Source of the DNA: Corynebacterium heidelbergense
GTDB lineage: Bacteria; Actinomycetota; Actinomycetes; Mycobacteriales; Mycobacteriaceae
Reading direction: 5' to 3'
Assembly (NCBI RefSeq): GCF_028609845.1
Contig: NZ_CP063191.1
Span: 1,240,001 to 1,304,000 of the forward strand
DNA: 64,000 bases
Made by a program: the position numbers and the translations under genes. Positions 9,119 through 18,845 of this stretch are shown piece after piece; the first letter of the stretch is position 1, and every line of letters starts with the position of its first letter. Below the pieces are notes generated by a model, which saw nothing but the letters and a program-made list of their open reading frames with translations, did no database searches and was not told where the DNA came from.

Positions 9119-9225
9119 GAAGTTCCTCCTACAGGTGACCGCGATCTAAAACCATTTCTTTGCGGGAAGTAATAACCCCCGCAGATTGCTTCGTCTAGAC
9201 CGGTTTATCGTTTCGTCGTCCGCGC

Positions 9226-9255
9226 ATACTAGAGCACTTTCCAGGGCCTTGTCAC
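9226..9255 (-). promoter_or_regulatory. Promoter of the DUF4193 gene
   Basis: On the minus strand GTGACA (-35, 9250-9255) and TAGTAT (-10, 9226-9231) are separated by 18 nt, one of the clearer two-element promoters here. The leader would be about 100 nt and ends in a strong SD. Confidence 0.5.
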
Positions 9256-9275
9256 GTCAATCTCACACGGGGGCC

Positions 9276-10409
9276 TTATTGCGGTTCCAGCTCACCCCCG
9301 GCACCGTTTTCCAGGAGAACTCCCCTAAGCCTCTCGGCCACTTTGTCAATCGCCGCCATCACTAGCATTCCCCGGTCACTTCCGATTGTGAGCTCAGGGA
9401 TCCACACCTGCGCCCCGGCACGCGCGGCGATGATGGCACCGGCGGCGTGATCCCAGGACCCCAGGCCGTGCTCGTAGTAGGCATCTACTCCGCCCGAGGC
9501 CACCAGGCACAGGTCCAGAGCCGCCGAGCCGATCCGTCGGAAGTCCCGCACCGCTGGCAGAACGGCGGTCGCCAGCTCCGCCTGGGCCCGCCGACGTTGG
9601 GAGAGATAGCTAAACCCTGTGGCCACGAGCGCTCGGCTCAGGGGATCGGCCGGGCCGGCGGGGGAACCCACGCCAATGGCGGTTGCGGGGGCATGTTCTG
9701 GGCCGTGTGTGCTTATGGACGCCATATCCTGCGCGTTGGCCCGAGCTCCCACCCTGGCGCTGTAGACCCGCTGGGCGGGAACATGGGCGACAGCCCCCAC
9801 GACAGGAACACCGTTGACGGCGGCGGCCACGCTCACGGCGTAAGCGGGAATGCCGTAGATGAAGTTCACGGTGCCGTCGATGGGGTCCACGACCCACTCC
9901 ACCTCTGCCCAGCCGACATCCTCTGCCCGCTCGCCCTGCGCTGCGCATTCCGGATCGGGCGAAAGGACGGTCTGACCGTCTTCCTCCCCAAGCATGCGGG
10001 CACCGGGTGTGGCCTGCGCCAAGTTCTGGCGAATCTGTCGTTCGGCGCTCTGATCCACCTGTGTGACGGGGTCCACGCTGGAGCTCTTGGTCTCGGCTAC
10101 GGGGACCCGTCCGTAGGTGAGCCCTGAAGCTCCCCCAGCTTCGCCCTGTTTTTCCGCGCCGGTCGCTTCGCTGCGGAGTGTCGCGATGAGCTCGGCGGCC
10201 GCGACAGCCGCCCTGACGGCGGTGTGGTGGAGGTACTCGAGATCCTCGGGTCCGTACGGGCCGGCGTGGGTCCCGGAGGTCGTGTCGGGGGTGAGCAGTA
10301 GATGTGGAGCGGCATGGCGGCAACCGCGCACGGTGGAGGTGGCGTCCACACCCGATCCACCAGAACCGACGGCGGGCCGGGGGGAGAATGAGAAATCCAT
10401 GGGCACCAT
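9276..10409 (-). CDS. suhB: Inositol monophosphatase family protein
   Basis: A magnesium-dependent phosphatase of the inositol monophosphatase/FBPase superfamily, likely acting on inositol-1-phosphate for phosphatidylinositol and mycothiol. Seen: VDPVTQVDQSAE, GEEDG, the WVVDPIDGTVNFIYG metal-binding motif and the second motif in GLGSWDHAAGAIIA. It has 377 residues, longer than the usual 260-270, mostly because of a Pro/Ser/Gly-rich N-terminal stretch of about 45 residues before the first helix (YLHHTAVRAAV). The ATG at 10407-10409 has a GGAGAA 9 nt upstream; the ATG at 10398-10400 is an alternative. It is divergent from ppgK. Confidence 0.85.
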   Translation of the reverse strand: MVPMDFSFSPRPAVGSGGSGVDATSTVRGCRHAAPHLLLTPDTTSGTHAGPYGPEDLEYLHHTAVRAAVAAAELIATLRSEATGAEKQGEAGGASGLTYGRVPVAETKSSSVDPVTQVDQSAERQIRQNLAQATPGARMLGEEDGQTVLSPDPECAAQGERAEDVGWAEVEWVVDPIDGTVNFIYGIPAYAVSVAAAVNGVPVVGAVAHVPAQRVYSARVGARANAQDMASISTHGPEHAPATAIGVGSPAGPADPLSRALVATGFSYLSQRRRAQAELATAVLPAVRDFRRIGSAALDLCLVASGGVDAYYEHGLGSWDHAAGAIIAARAGAQVWIPELTIGSDRGMLVMAAIDKVAERLRGVLLENGAGGELEPQ

Positions 10410-10544
10410 GATGGTCGATTCTCCATCGCTGCGTCGGCGGCCGTGACTGCAGCGGGATGCGTCGCCCCGGCAACACGCCCCCCATACTTGCGCGCGGAAT
10501 GCAGCGTTACTGCTGGTCGGGGGACGCCCCGTGGCGCCCGCATG

Positions 10545-10550
10545 TAGCAT
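10545..10550 (+). promoter_or_regulatory. -10 element of ppgK, leaderless
   Basis: TAGCAT preceded by TG ends 7 nt before the ATG at 10558. No SD is present, so a leaderless mRNA is predicted. Confidence 0.55.
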
Positions 10551-10557
10551 GTGCCCC

Positions 10558-11322
10558 ATGAGCGAAGTTCACAGCGAACGAGGCTTTGGCGTGGATATCG
10601 GTGGTTCCGGCGTCAAAGGGGCAATAGTCGATCTGGCCACGGGGCAATTGGTTGGGGACAGAAAGAAAATCGGCACACCCCAGCCCGCTACTCCAGACGC
10701 CGTAGCCGAAGTCGTCCGGGAGATAGTGGACTGGTTTGAATGGACCGGTCCCGTGGGAATCACAGTTCCCTCTGTTGTAAAGCACCAAATTACCCGCACG
10801 GCAGCAAATATCGACCCCCAATGGATCGGTTCGGATGTCCAGGCCCTCTTCGCCAAACACTTGGGCACCCGGCAGCTCACCGTATTGAACGACGCCGACG
10901 CCGCCGGGTTGGCGGAAGTGACCTACGGCCCCGACGAAGCCCGCAGCGGTTCCGCCATGCTGCTGACCTTCGGCACCGGCATTGGTTCGGCCCTGCTCAT
11001 GGACGGACAGCTATACCCGAACACCGAGCTTGGCCACATGCCCTTCGGCACCACTGAGGCGGAAAAGTGGGCATCCTCCGCCGTTCGGGAACGCGAGGAC
11101 CTCAGCTACAAGGAGTGGGCCAAGCGGGTCAACGGGGTCATGCACCTCTACGAACGGCTCTTCTTCCCCCAAACCTTCATCGTCGGCGGGGGCATTTCCC
11201 GCAAAGCCGAGAAGTGGGTTCCCTACCTGGACGTGGAGGCCCCGGTCATCCCCGCCAAGCTACGCAACGAAGCGGGAATTATCGGCGCGGCCCTTGCCGT
11301 TAGAGACAACGTGAGGCCCTAG
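10558..11322 (+). CDS. ppgK: Polyphosphate glucokinase
   Basis: A ROK-family kinase that phosphorylates glucose with polyphosphate (and ATP) as donor. It has 254 residues. The phosphate-binding GVDIGGSGVKGAIVDL is at residues 9-24, the catalytic aspartate lies in NDADAAGLAE, and LTFGTGIGSALL with LYPNTELGH follows; the typical ROK zinc-cysteine cluster is absent, as expected for PpgK. The ATG at 10558 gives the normal N-terminus and sits 7 nt after TAGCAT, pointing to a leaderless transcript. It lies directly upstream of sigA, as in other corynebacteria. Confidence 0.95.
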   Translation: MSEVHSERGFGVDIGGSGVKGAIVDLATGQLVGDRKKIGTPQPATPDAVAEVVREIVDWFEWTGPVGITVPSVVKHQITRTAANIDPQWIGSDVQALFAKHLGTRQLTVLNDADAAGLAEVTYGPDEARSGSAMLLTFGTGIGSALLMDGQLYPNTELGHMPFGTTEAEKWASSAVREREDLSYKEWAKRVNGVMHLYERLFFPQTFIVGGGISRKAEKWVPYLDVEAPVIPAKLRNEAGIIGAALAVRDNVRP

Positions 11323-11360
11323 GCTAGGGACCCCCGACCAGGGGAACCGACCCATTGCGT

Positions 11361-11366
11361 TATAAT
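11361..11366 (+). promoter_or_regulatory. -10 element of sigA (TATAAT)
   Basis: A perfect TATAAT hexamer, rare in this GC-rich sequence, lies in the ppgK-sigA gap. No strong -35 is seen. The predicted start is near 11373. Confidence 0.55.
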
Positions 11367-11411
11367 GGGCGGTCGATTACCGGTCCCGCGATCACGCAGT
11401 TCGCGAGGGCA

Positions 11412-11441
11412 GGTGGTGGCCACAGTTGTGGCTTCACCACC
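11412..11441 (+). repeat. Long stem-loop in the sigA leader
   Basis: GGTGGTG-GCCAC pairs with GTGGC-TT-CACCACC around an AGTT loop, giving 12 base pairs broken only by a two-base TT bulge. It lies about 200 nt before the sigA start and about 40 nt after the predicted transcription start. No U tract follows, so it is a leader structure or a Rho-type/GC terminator of ppgK. Confidence 0.55.
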
Positions 11442-11644
11442 ACGAGCGCGCAACCGAACACTAGTAGCCACCCTCCCCTTGGCAACCTGAAGGTGCCAGG
11501 CCGCTAGCAGTGAGGGCCTGGAGCAGTATCCTCCTTCCCTCCACACGGGTGGCCTTCTGCTCCGTCGCACGCGGGGATTGGCGCAGCCTGGAACGAGGGG
11601 CGCACCAGACCTCCACACTCAGTAGGACAAAGGAAAGGGCTTTC

Positions 11645-13513
<1,869 letters not shown>

Positions 13514-13528
13514 CGCTCGGCCCCCTTT

Positions 13529-13548
13529 CGGATCATTACTTGGATCCG
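13529..13548. terminator. Stem-loop between sigA and the DUF4190 gene, possible bidirectional terminator
   Basis: CGGATC and GATCCG form a 6-bp stem around an 8-base loop between two convergent genes. It overlaps the last codons of the minus-strand gene. There is no clear U tract. Confidence 0.35.
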
Positions 13549-13916
13549 ATCTCGTTGATGCACTGGGTGAGCGCGTCCCCTTCCTTGCCCTGGCATTGGT
13601 CCACGGCGCGGGAGACCATCGTGGTGGACACGATCCCCACGATCATCGCGAGGATCCCCAGCACCAACCCCGTGGCGGCGTAGGCCCGGGGTGCCTGCTT
13701 CCGACTGGCGACAGTGAGCGCCACAATGCCCACGGCGATAGCGATGATGGCCGCGATGATTCCGAACACGGGCAGCAGACCGCAGGGCAGCGCGAGGATG
13801 CCGAGGATCAACGCCGCCAGCGACAGTCCCGTCACCCGGCGGGGTTGAACGGCGACCGGCTCGGCCCGCCGGGGTGCGGACGATCCGGAAAGGTCGGAGT
13901 AGTTATTCGGGACCAT
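13536..13916 (-). CDS. DUF4190 membrane protein
   Basis: A 126-residue membrane protein. A Pro/Arg-rich N-terminus of about 28 residues is followed by a long hydrophobic region of two helices (LSLAALILGILALPCGLLPV and AIAVGIVALTV) and a further helix (AATGLVLGILAMIVGIVS), matching the DUF4190 pattern of Gly-rich paired helices. The C-terminal tail has two cysteines (CQGKEGDALTQC) that would lie on one side of the membrane. The ATG at 13914-13916 has an AGAGGAAG SD. Function is unknown. It is convergent with sigA. Confidence 0.78.
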   Translation of the reverse strand: MVPNNYSDLSGSSAPRRAEPVAVQPRRVTGLSLAALILGILALPCGLLPVFGIIAAIIAIAVGIVALTVASRKQAPRAYAATGLVLGILAMIVGIVSTTMVSRAVDQCQGKEGDALTQCINEIGSK

Positions 13917-13984
13917 GAGCTTCTTCCTCTGCTGGCGCGCCTTCCCCAGTGGGCGGCGGGGGGTGAGTGTAACGACCCCAGAGC

Positions 13985-15721
13985 CTACCAGTCCCGTAGG
14001 TAGGCAATCCTATCCCGAAGTTGCTCCGCCGAACACAGCGCGGTGGGCGGCCCGCCACAGTTGCGCCGCACCTCGGTGTGTATCGCGCCGTGCGGCCGAC
14101 CCGTCCGGCCGGCTGTCATGGACACCAGCGCGTTGAGTTCCTTCCGCAACGCTGGCAGCTCCTCGGCAGCGTGAGCTCGCGAGGACCGGGACCCATCGGC
14201 CTGCTCGGGAGCCCGTTCCGCACGCTCCTGCCGGTTCCCCGCACTCGATGCCGACGCACCCGCCGCTCTCGCCTGTCGCGTGTCCAGTTGGCTGGCCTGG
14301 CGTTGTTGCAACAGCATCCGCATCTGCTCGGCATTGAGTAGCCCGGGCAGTCCGAGGTACTCGGCCTCCTCCTCCGAGCCGGTGATGGTGGCGGTGCCGT
14401 AGGTGGAGCCGTCGAAGATGAGGCTGTCCAGTTCCGCGTCGGCACCAATGGATTCGAAGCCCTTGTCCTCCTCCGGCTCGTTCTCCGTGCGCTGCGCCTG
14501 ATTCAGCAGGGCCTCATCCCATCCCTCTTGGGTGCGGTGCGGTTTGCCGAGCACGTGGTTGCGCTGGGATTCCATTGTGGACGCCAAGTCCAGCAACACG
14601 GGCACACTGGGCACGAAGATGGACGCGGACTCGCCCGGCCGGCGAGCGCGGACAAAACGCCCCACGGCCTGGGCGAAGAACAGCGGCGTGGAGGCGGACG
14701 TGGCGTACACTCCCACGGCCAGTCGGGGCACGTCCACGCCCTCCGAGACCATGCGCACCGCCACCATCCACTCGTTGCTGGACTCGGAGAACTCGCTAAT
14801 CCGCCGGGTCGCGTCCGCCTCGTCGGAGAGCACGACGGTCACCGGGGTATCGCTAATGCTGGACAGGATCTTGGCGTAGGCGCGCGCGGTGGTCCGGTCG
14901 GAGGCGATCACCAGACCGCCGGCATCGGGAACATGCGTTCGTAGCTGCCGCAGCCGGGTGTGGGCGGCCTGCAGCACGGCGGGGATCCACTCGCCGCGGG
15001 GGTCCAAAGCTGTGCGCCAGGCGCGCGCAGTCTGTTCCGGGGTCAGCGGCTGCCCCAGCCGAGCTTCGAACTCCTCCCCCGCGCTGGTGCGCCAGCGCGC
15101 TTGTCCCGAGTAGGCGAGGAAAACGACGGGGCGCACCACGCCGTCCCGCAGCGCATGGGAGTAGCCGTAGGTGTAGTCGGCCGTGCTTTGCAGGGCCCCA
15201 CCGTCGGCGACCGGCTCGTAGCGCACGAAGGGGATCTGGGAGTCGTCCGAGCGGAAGGGGGTGCCGGTCAGTGCGAGGCGGCGCTCGCTCGACGAGTACG
15301 CGAACCGGACCCCATCCCCCCAACTTTTGGCGTCCCCGGCGTGGTGGATCTCGTCCAGGATGACGAGGGACTTCTTAGCGGTGGCGACCTGATAGTGCTT
15401 GGTGGGCTTCATCCCCACCTGGGCGTAGGTGACGGCAACACCGTCATAGGCTCTGTTGAGCGCTGAGGAGTTGCCGAATTGCGCGTCGATGGCGATGCCG
15501 TTTGCCGCCGCTGCAGCGGCCCACTGAGTTTTCAGGTGTTCTGTGGGAACCACGATGACGATGCGGTGAACAATGCGGGCATCCAGCAGGGTCCGCGCAA
15601 TGGTCAGGGCGAACGTCGTCTTACCCGCCCCGGGGGTCGCGACGGCGAGGAAGTCCTTCGGCGCCGTAGCGATGTACTTGTCCAGTGCCTCCTGCTGCCA
15701 GGCACGTAGTTTCCGCGGCAC
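13985..15721 (-). CDS. SF2 DEAD/DEAH-box (XPB-like) helicase
   Basis: A superfamily 2 helicase of about 578 residues. Motif I is VATPGAGKTTFALTIA (about residues 20-35), motif II is LDEIHH (near 120), motif III is LTGTPFR, and motif VI is QAVGRFVRARRPGE. The C-terminal 120 residues are charged with a QQRQ-rich coiled-coil-like stretch. Two starts are possible: GTG at 15719-15721, two bases after the DUF3039 stop and just before the conserved LRAWQQEAL, or GTG at 15767-15769, which would overlap that gene by 46 nt. Neither has an SD; the first is preferred for coupling. Its substrate is unknown. Confidence 0.85.
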   Translation of the reverse strand: MPRKLRAWQQEALDKYIATAPKDFLAVATPGAGKTTFALTIARTLLDARIVHRIVIVVPTEHLKTQWAAAAAANGIAIDAQFGNSSALNRAYDGVAVTYAQVGMKPTKHYQVATAKKSLVILDEIHHAGDAKSWGDGVRFAYSSSERRLALTGTPFRSDDSQIPFVRYEPVADGGALQSTADYTYGYSHALRDGVVRPVVFLAYSGQARWRTSAGEEFEARLGQPLTPEQTARAWRTALDPRGEWIPAVLQAAHTRLRQLRTHVPDAGGLVIASDRTTARAYAKILSSISDTPVTVVLSDEADATRRISEFSESSNEWMVAVRMVSEGVDVPRLAVGVYATSASTPLFFAQAVGRFVRARRPGESASIFVPSVPVLLDLASTMESQRNHVLGKPHRTQEGWDEALLNQAQRTENEPEEDKGFESIGADAELDSLIFDGSTYGTATITGSEEEAEYLGLPGLLNAEQMRMLLQQRQASQLDTRQARAAGASASSAGNRQERAERAPEQADGSRSSRAHAAEELPALRKELNALVSMTAGRTGRPHGAIHTEVRRNCGGPPTALCSAEQLRDRIAYLRDW

Positions 15722-15723
15722 GC

Positions 15724-15966
15724 CTACTTTTTGCGCAGCATCTGGTAGAGCTGCTCGCACTTCGGACACACGGGAGAGCCGGGCTTAGCCTGCTTCGTGA
15801 CCGGGAAGGTCTCCCCGCACAGGGCTACGACCATGTTGCCCATGACGGCGGACTCCACGATCTTGTCCTTCTTGACGTAGTGGAAGAACTTCGGCGTGCC
15901 CTCGTCGGTGCGCTCCTCTGTGGCGACGTCCGGGCGCTCGATGGTGGTCGTACTGGGGCTACTCAC
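15724..15966 (-). CDS. DUF3039 domain-containing protein
   Basis: An 80-residue protein of the actinobacterial DUF3039 family. It contains a cysteine in VALCGETFPV and a CPKC pair near the C-terminus (PGSPVCPKCEQLY), suggesting a small metal-binding fold. The GTG at 15964-15966 has no SD and lies 8 nt after CATGAT, a weaker -10. It is immediately followed by the helicase gene (two-base gap), a pairing often seen in actinobacteria, so the two may work together; that is inference. Confidence 0.85.
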   Translation of the reverse strand: MSSPSTTTIERPDVATEERTDEGTPKFFHYVKKDKIVESAVMGNMVVALCGETFPVTKQAKPGSPVCPKCEQLYQMLRKK

Positions 15967-15974
15967 GGTTACCC

Positions 15975-15980
15975 ATCATG
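15975..15980 (-). promoter_or_regulatory. Possible -10 element of the DUF3039-helicase operon
   Basis: On the minus strand CATGAT ends 8 nt before the GTG start and there is no SD. It departs from TANNNT at the first position, so it is weaker than the others. Confidence 0.3.
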
Positions 15981-16012
15981 CCCCGCCAGCGCCGTCATTT
16001 CCAACTGCGTAC

Positions 16013-16018
16013 TAGCGT
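16013..16018 (+). promoter_or_regulatory. -10 element of the DUF3099 gene, leaderless
   Basis: TAGCGT ends 7 nt before the ATG at 16026. A GGAG lies only 3 nt before the start, too close for a normal SD, so a leaderless transcript is the better reading. Confidence 0.45.
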
Positions 16019-16025
16019 GGAGCGC

Positions 16026-16538
16026 ATGCCTGTTGCCAAGCCCAGTCGCCGAGCTCGCCGCCGCCGCGGTGAGCCCGTGGAGCTGATCACGGATGCGCGG
16101 CGCAGCCCCTTGGAGAACTGGCGTAAACGGCGCAAGACCTACATCATCCTGCAGCTCATCCGCCTGCCTCTGCTCGCCCTAACCGGCCTTGTGCTGTGGC
16201 TGACCCACAATACGGTGCTCGCCGTCATCATCGCCTCCATCAGCGTGCCGCTGCCGTGGATCGCGGTCCTGCTGGCCAATGAGACCGGGGATGTCGATAA
16301 ACAGGAGCGCAAGGTGTACAAGCCCGCCGTGGTCCGGCAGAACCGGGACTTCTTCGCCCCGCCCCATCCTCAACTGGGGCCGGCTCACAACGAGGCCGCC
16401 CAGTTGCCATCCCGCACGAGCGATCAGGCGGGGGTTCATCCCCCGGAGGGCCCCGATCAGCCATGGATTGTGGACGCCACCGAACACCAGCGCCCCACCA
16501 CCTCCGACGGAGAGGACCCCACCCATGCCCCAAGCTGA
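16026..16538 (+). CDS. DUF3099 membrane protein
   Basis: A 170-residue protein of the DUF3099 family. The basic N-terminus (RRARRRRGEPVELITDARRS) is followed by two membrane helices (IILQLIRLPLLALTGLVLWL and VLAVIIASISVPLPWIAVLL, about residues 40-85) and a long hydrophilic tail rich in Pro, Asp and His. Function is unknown. The start at 16026 is chosen because of the TAGCGT -10. The C-terminus overlaps the start of the next gene by 14 nt, so the two are co-transcribed and coupled. Confidence 0.83.
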   Translation: MPVAKPSRRARRRRGEPVELITDARRSPLENWRKRRKTYIILQLIRLPLLALTGLVLWLTHNTVLAVIIASISVPLPWIAVLLANETGDVDKQERKVYKPAVVRQNRDFFAPPHPQLGPAHNEAAQLPSRTSDQAGVHPPEGPDQPWIVDATEHQRPTTSDGEDPTHAPS

Positions 16539-18228
16539 ACTGCCCGAGCCTCCGCTGCTGGAACCACCGGAGCACTCCGAGCGCGTGCGCGATGCGCTCC
16601 GGCGGGCCGTCGCGGCCCTCACCACCTGCGATTACTCGGAGCAGATGGTGCACGAGGCGCTGGGCGAGGCGGGGCTCACTGCCCTCGCGAAGCGCTGCCC
16701 AGCCGGGGCTCGGCGGCGCCTGCGCCTTCGGGCCGCGGCGCAAGCCGTGGGAGAGCAGTCCCCAGCGGCACAGTCCCCGGGCTGTCGGGGCGAGTCCAGC
16801 TGGGACCCCGCCCGGCGCCGTGCGCAGCTCATCGTCAGCGCGGTGTACCTGCGCACGCCCCACCCCCGCGCGGACCTGGAGGCCATCTTCGGCCCGTCGC
16901 TTACCGAGGAGCTGGTGGACACCGGTCTGTGGCGCTCGACCGGCGCCGGGGTTGGTGGCGTCCTCCCCGATCTTTACGCCCCGAGCGTGGACATCCGACC
17001 CATTCGGAGCACACCGCACGGCGGCAGCGAGATCATTATTGCTTCGGACGCGGACGCCTCCCTGGACCTACGCGTGCCCCGAAGCGACTTCGTGCCCGGC
17101 GTGGGCAATGCCCCCCGTTCACTGCTGGGCACCATCCCGCCGCGGCCAGGGCGGCGCATTCTCGATCTCGGTTGTGGCTCGGGTGTCCTCGGCCTCATCC
17201 TGGCCACGGCGGATCCGCACGCCCAGGTGACGGCCACGGACATCTCCCCACGGGCCCTCATGTTCGCCGCCGCGAGTGCCGCGAGCGTGACAGATGGCCG
17301 CGTCCGCCTGCTTCACGGTTCATGGTTCGATCCTGTGGAGGGCGAGGAATTCGACACCATTGTGTGCAACCCTCCCTTCCTCATCGGGCCCGGGGCTCAG
17401 CGGCACGTCTACCGGGACGGCGGCCTCGAACTCGATGGCGCCAGCCGCCTGGTGATCTCGCAGGCCCCGGATTACCTGGCTGACGGAGGAAGCGCCCACC
17501 TCCTGGCAAGCTGGGCCCTGGGTGAAGGGGAAAGCGCGGCCCAGCGGGTTGCCGGGTGGATACCGAATCGGGGGGTGCGGGCCTGGGTGGTGCGGCGCGA
17601 GGAAGTCAACATAGAGGAGTATGTAGCCACCTGGATCGCGGACGAGGCGGTGGATCCCCGCTCTGCGGAAGGAACCCGGCTCGCCGAGGGGTGGCTGGAC
17701 TACCTGGAGGCCAAGGGCATCCACCGGATCGGTTTCGGCTGGGTGCACATGCGCCGCATCGAGGGTCCATCGGAGGTCACTGTGGAGACGATGGATCACC
17801 CCCTGGCTCCGGGGGCCTACCTGGGTACGGAGGTGGCGGAGTGGTTTGAGCGTGCCGAGTGGGTGGCCCAGGTGGAGAACGCGGACGTGTTGCGAACGAG
17901 CTTTGCAGTCCGCCCAACAGTTGCATTGGAAATAGTTGACATCCCCGATGGTGCGGCGCGGCTGGGATTCGTCCACCACCACCGTCGCCTGGTTCGCACC
18001 GACGGCCCTGCGTGGTCTCACGACATTGACGAGCACCTGCAGGCCATTCTCGCCGGGCTCAGCCCGCACGGGTTGGACCTCGGGGACGTGGTGGAGCTGT
18101 ACTGCGCGGCGCGGGACATCGCGGCCGAGCAGGTCCGCGAGCAGGCCGCGACCGCAATCGTGGAGCTCGTTCGACACGGGTTAGTGCTCCCGGCGGAACT
18201 TATCGCCGAGGACACGGAGGAGGTGTAA
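16525..18228 (+). CDS. Class I SAM-dependent methyltransferase (NPPF type, actinobacterial)
   Basis: A 567-residue protein with an N-terminal helical domain (about residues 1-160), a Rossmann methyltransferase core and a C-terminal domain of about 220 residues. Motif I is ILDLGCGSGVLGLILA (about residue 213), motif II has VTATDISPRAL, and motif IV is VCNPPFLIGPG, the (N/D)PP(Y/F) signature of enzymes that methylate planar nitrogen (adenine, guanine or glutamine). The substrate is not known; an rRNA, tRNA or protein-release-factor target is possible. The ATG at 16525 has GGAGAGG upstream and overlaps the DUF3099 gene. dtd starts 4 nt downstream. Confidence 0.85.
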   Translation: MPQAELPEPPLLEPPEHSERVRDALRRAVAALTTCDYSEQMVHEALGEAGLTALAKRCPAGARRRLRLRAAAQAVGEQSPAAQSPGCRGESSWDPARRRAQLIVSAVYLRTPHPRADLEAIFGPSLTEELVDTGLWRSTGAGVGGVLPDLYAPSVDIRPIRSTPHGGSEIIIASDADASLDLRVPRSDFVPGVGNAPRSLLGTIPPRPGRRILDLGCGSGVLGLILATADPHAQVTATDISPRALMFAAASAASVTDGRVRLLHGSWFDPVEGEEFDTIVCNPPFLIGPGAQRHVYRDGGLELDGASRLVISQAPDYLADGGSAHLLASWALGEGESAAQRVAGWIPNRGVRAWVVRREEVNIEEYVATWIADEAVDPRSAEGTRLAEGWLDYLEAKGIHRIGFGWVHMRRIEGPSEVTVETMDHPLAPGAYLGTEVAEWFERAEWVAQVENADVLRTSFAVRPTVALEIVDIPDGAARLGFVHHHRRLVRTDGPAWSHDIDEHLQAILAGLSPHGLDLGDVVELYCAARDIAAEQVREQAATAIVELVRHGLVLPAELIAEDTEEV

Positions 18229-18231
18229 ACA

Positions 18232-18687
18232 ATGCGCGCAGTGCTATCCACGGTGAGCCGGGCACAGGTGAGCGTGGGCGGGGAGGTTGTCGGGGCCATC
18301 GGCAGTCCCGGGTTGCTCGCTCTCATCGGGGTGGGCGCACAGGACGCCGACGAGGCAGCCTCCACGATGGCCCGCAAGATCGCAGATCTTCGGCTCTTTC
18401 CCGCCCCGGGGCAGTCGTGGACCGACGGGCCCCGCAACCACTCGGCGGTGGACGTTGGAGCCGAAATCCTTGTGGTCAGCCAATTCACCCTGATGGGGGC
18501 AACGGCCAAGGGGCGGCGACCCTCCTGGGGCGCGGCGGCCCCAGGCCCCCAGGCGGAACCGGTCATCGAGGACATCGTCGCTTACCTGCGTGCCCGCGGG
18601 CTCCAGGTAAAAACTGGGAGATTTGGGGCAAATATGACTGTCGAGTCCACAAACGAGGGGCCGTTCACCGTCATCGTAGACACCTGA
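18232..18687 (+). CDS. dtd: D-aminoacyl-tRNA deacylase
   Basis: Dtd hydrolyses D-aminoacyl-tRNAs (and glycyl-tRNA-Ala) and so proofreads chirality in translation. It has 151 residues, the family length. Seen: the N-terminal [17 protein letters not shown], the SQFTL motif, and the C-terminal [11 protein letters not shown] carrying the Gly-cisPro dipeptide that lines the active site. The ATG at 18232 follows the methyltransferase stop by 3 nt and has the SD GGAGGTG, so it is the last gene of the DUF3099-methyltransferase-dtd operon. Confidence 0.95.
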   Translation: MRAVLSTVSRAQVSVGGEVVGAIGSPGLLALIGVGAQDADEAASTMARKIADLRLFPAPGQSWTDGPRNHSAVDVGAEILVVSQFTLMGATAKGRRPSWGAAAPGPQAEPVIEDIVAYLRARGLQVKTGRFGANMTVESTNEGPFTVIVDT

Positions 18688-18772
18688 GTTCAGGCCGGTC
18701 AGCGGCCCTTTCGGGCTACCCTTGGGGGTAATCGGGGGTATGAATTTTTCGCTCGTTGCGGAACTTTGTCTA

Positions 18773-18799
18773 CCCAGTGGAACAATATGTCCCACTGGG
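18773..18799. repeat. 8-bp inverted repeat in the sigB promoter
   Basis: CCCAGTGG (18773-18780) and CCACTGGG (18792-18799) are exact inverted copies 11 nt apart. The left arm overlaps the first two bases of the GGAACA -35 and the right arm lies in the promoter spacer. It could be a repressor or activator site; no matching regulator is recognised. Confidence 0.5.
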
Positions 18800-18804
18800 C
18801 CGTT
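18779..18804 (+). promoter_or_regulatory. SigH-type promoter of sigB
   Basis: GGAACA (18779-18784) and CGTT (18801-18804) are 16 nt apart, fitting the GGAAYA-N16-19-CGTT pattern of actinobacterial SigH/SigE promoters. The start is predicted near 18811, giving a leader of about 35 nt. Control of sigB by the ECF factors SigH or SigE is established in related organisms. Confidence 0.6.
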
Positions 18805-18845
18805 AAGCGATTAGAACGCTCGCTCCCCTATGCCTGCAGGAGGAC

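Larger units (their letters stand above)
11323..11644 (+). other. ppgK-sigA intergenic region and sigA leader
   Basis: 322 bases without a gene. It carries a consensus TATAAT at 11361-11366, a long hairpin at 11412-11441 and the sigA SD at 11631-11638. If transcription starts near 11373 the sigA leader is about 270 nt. The in-frame codons upstream of the chosen sigA start give no sigma-factor-like sequence. Confidence 0.6.
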
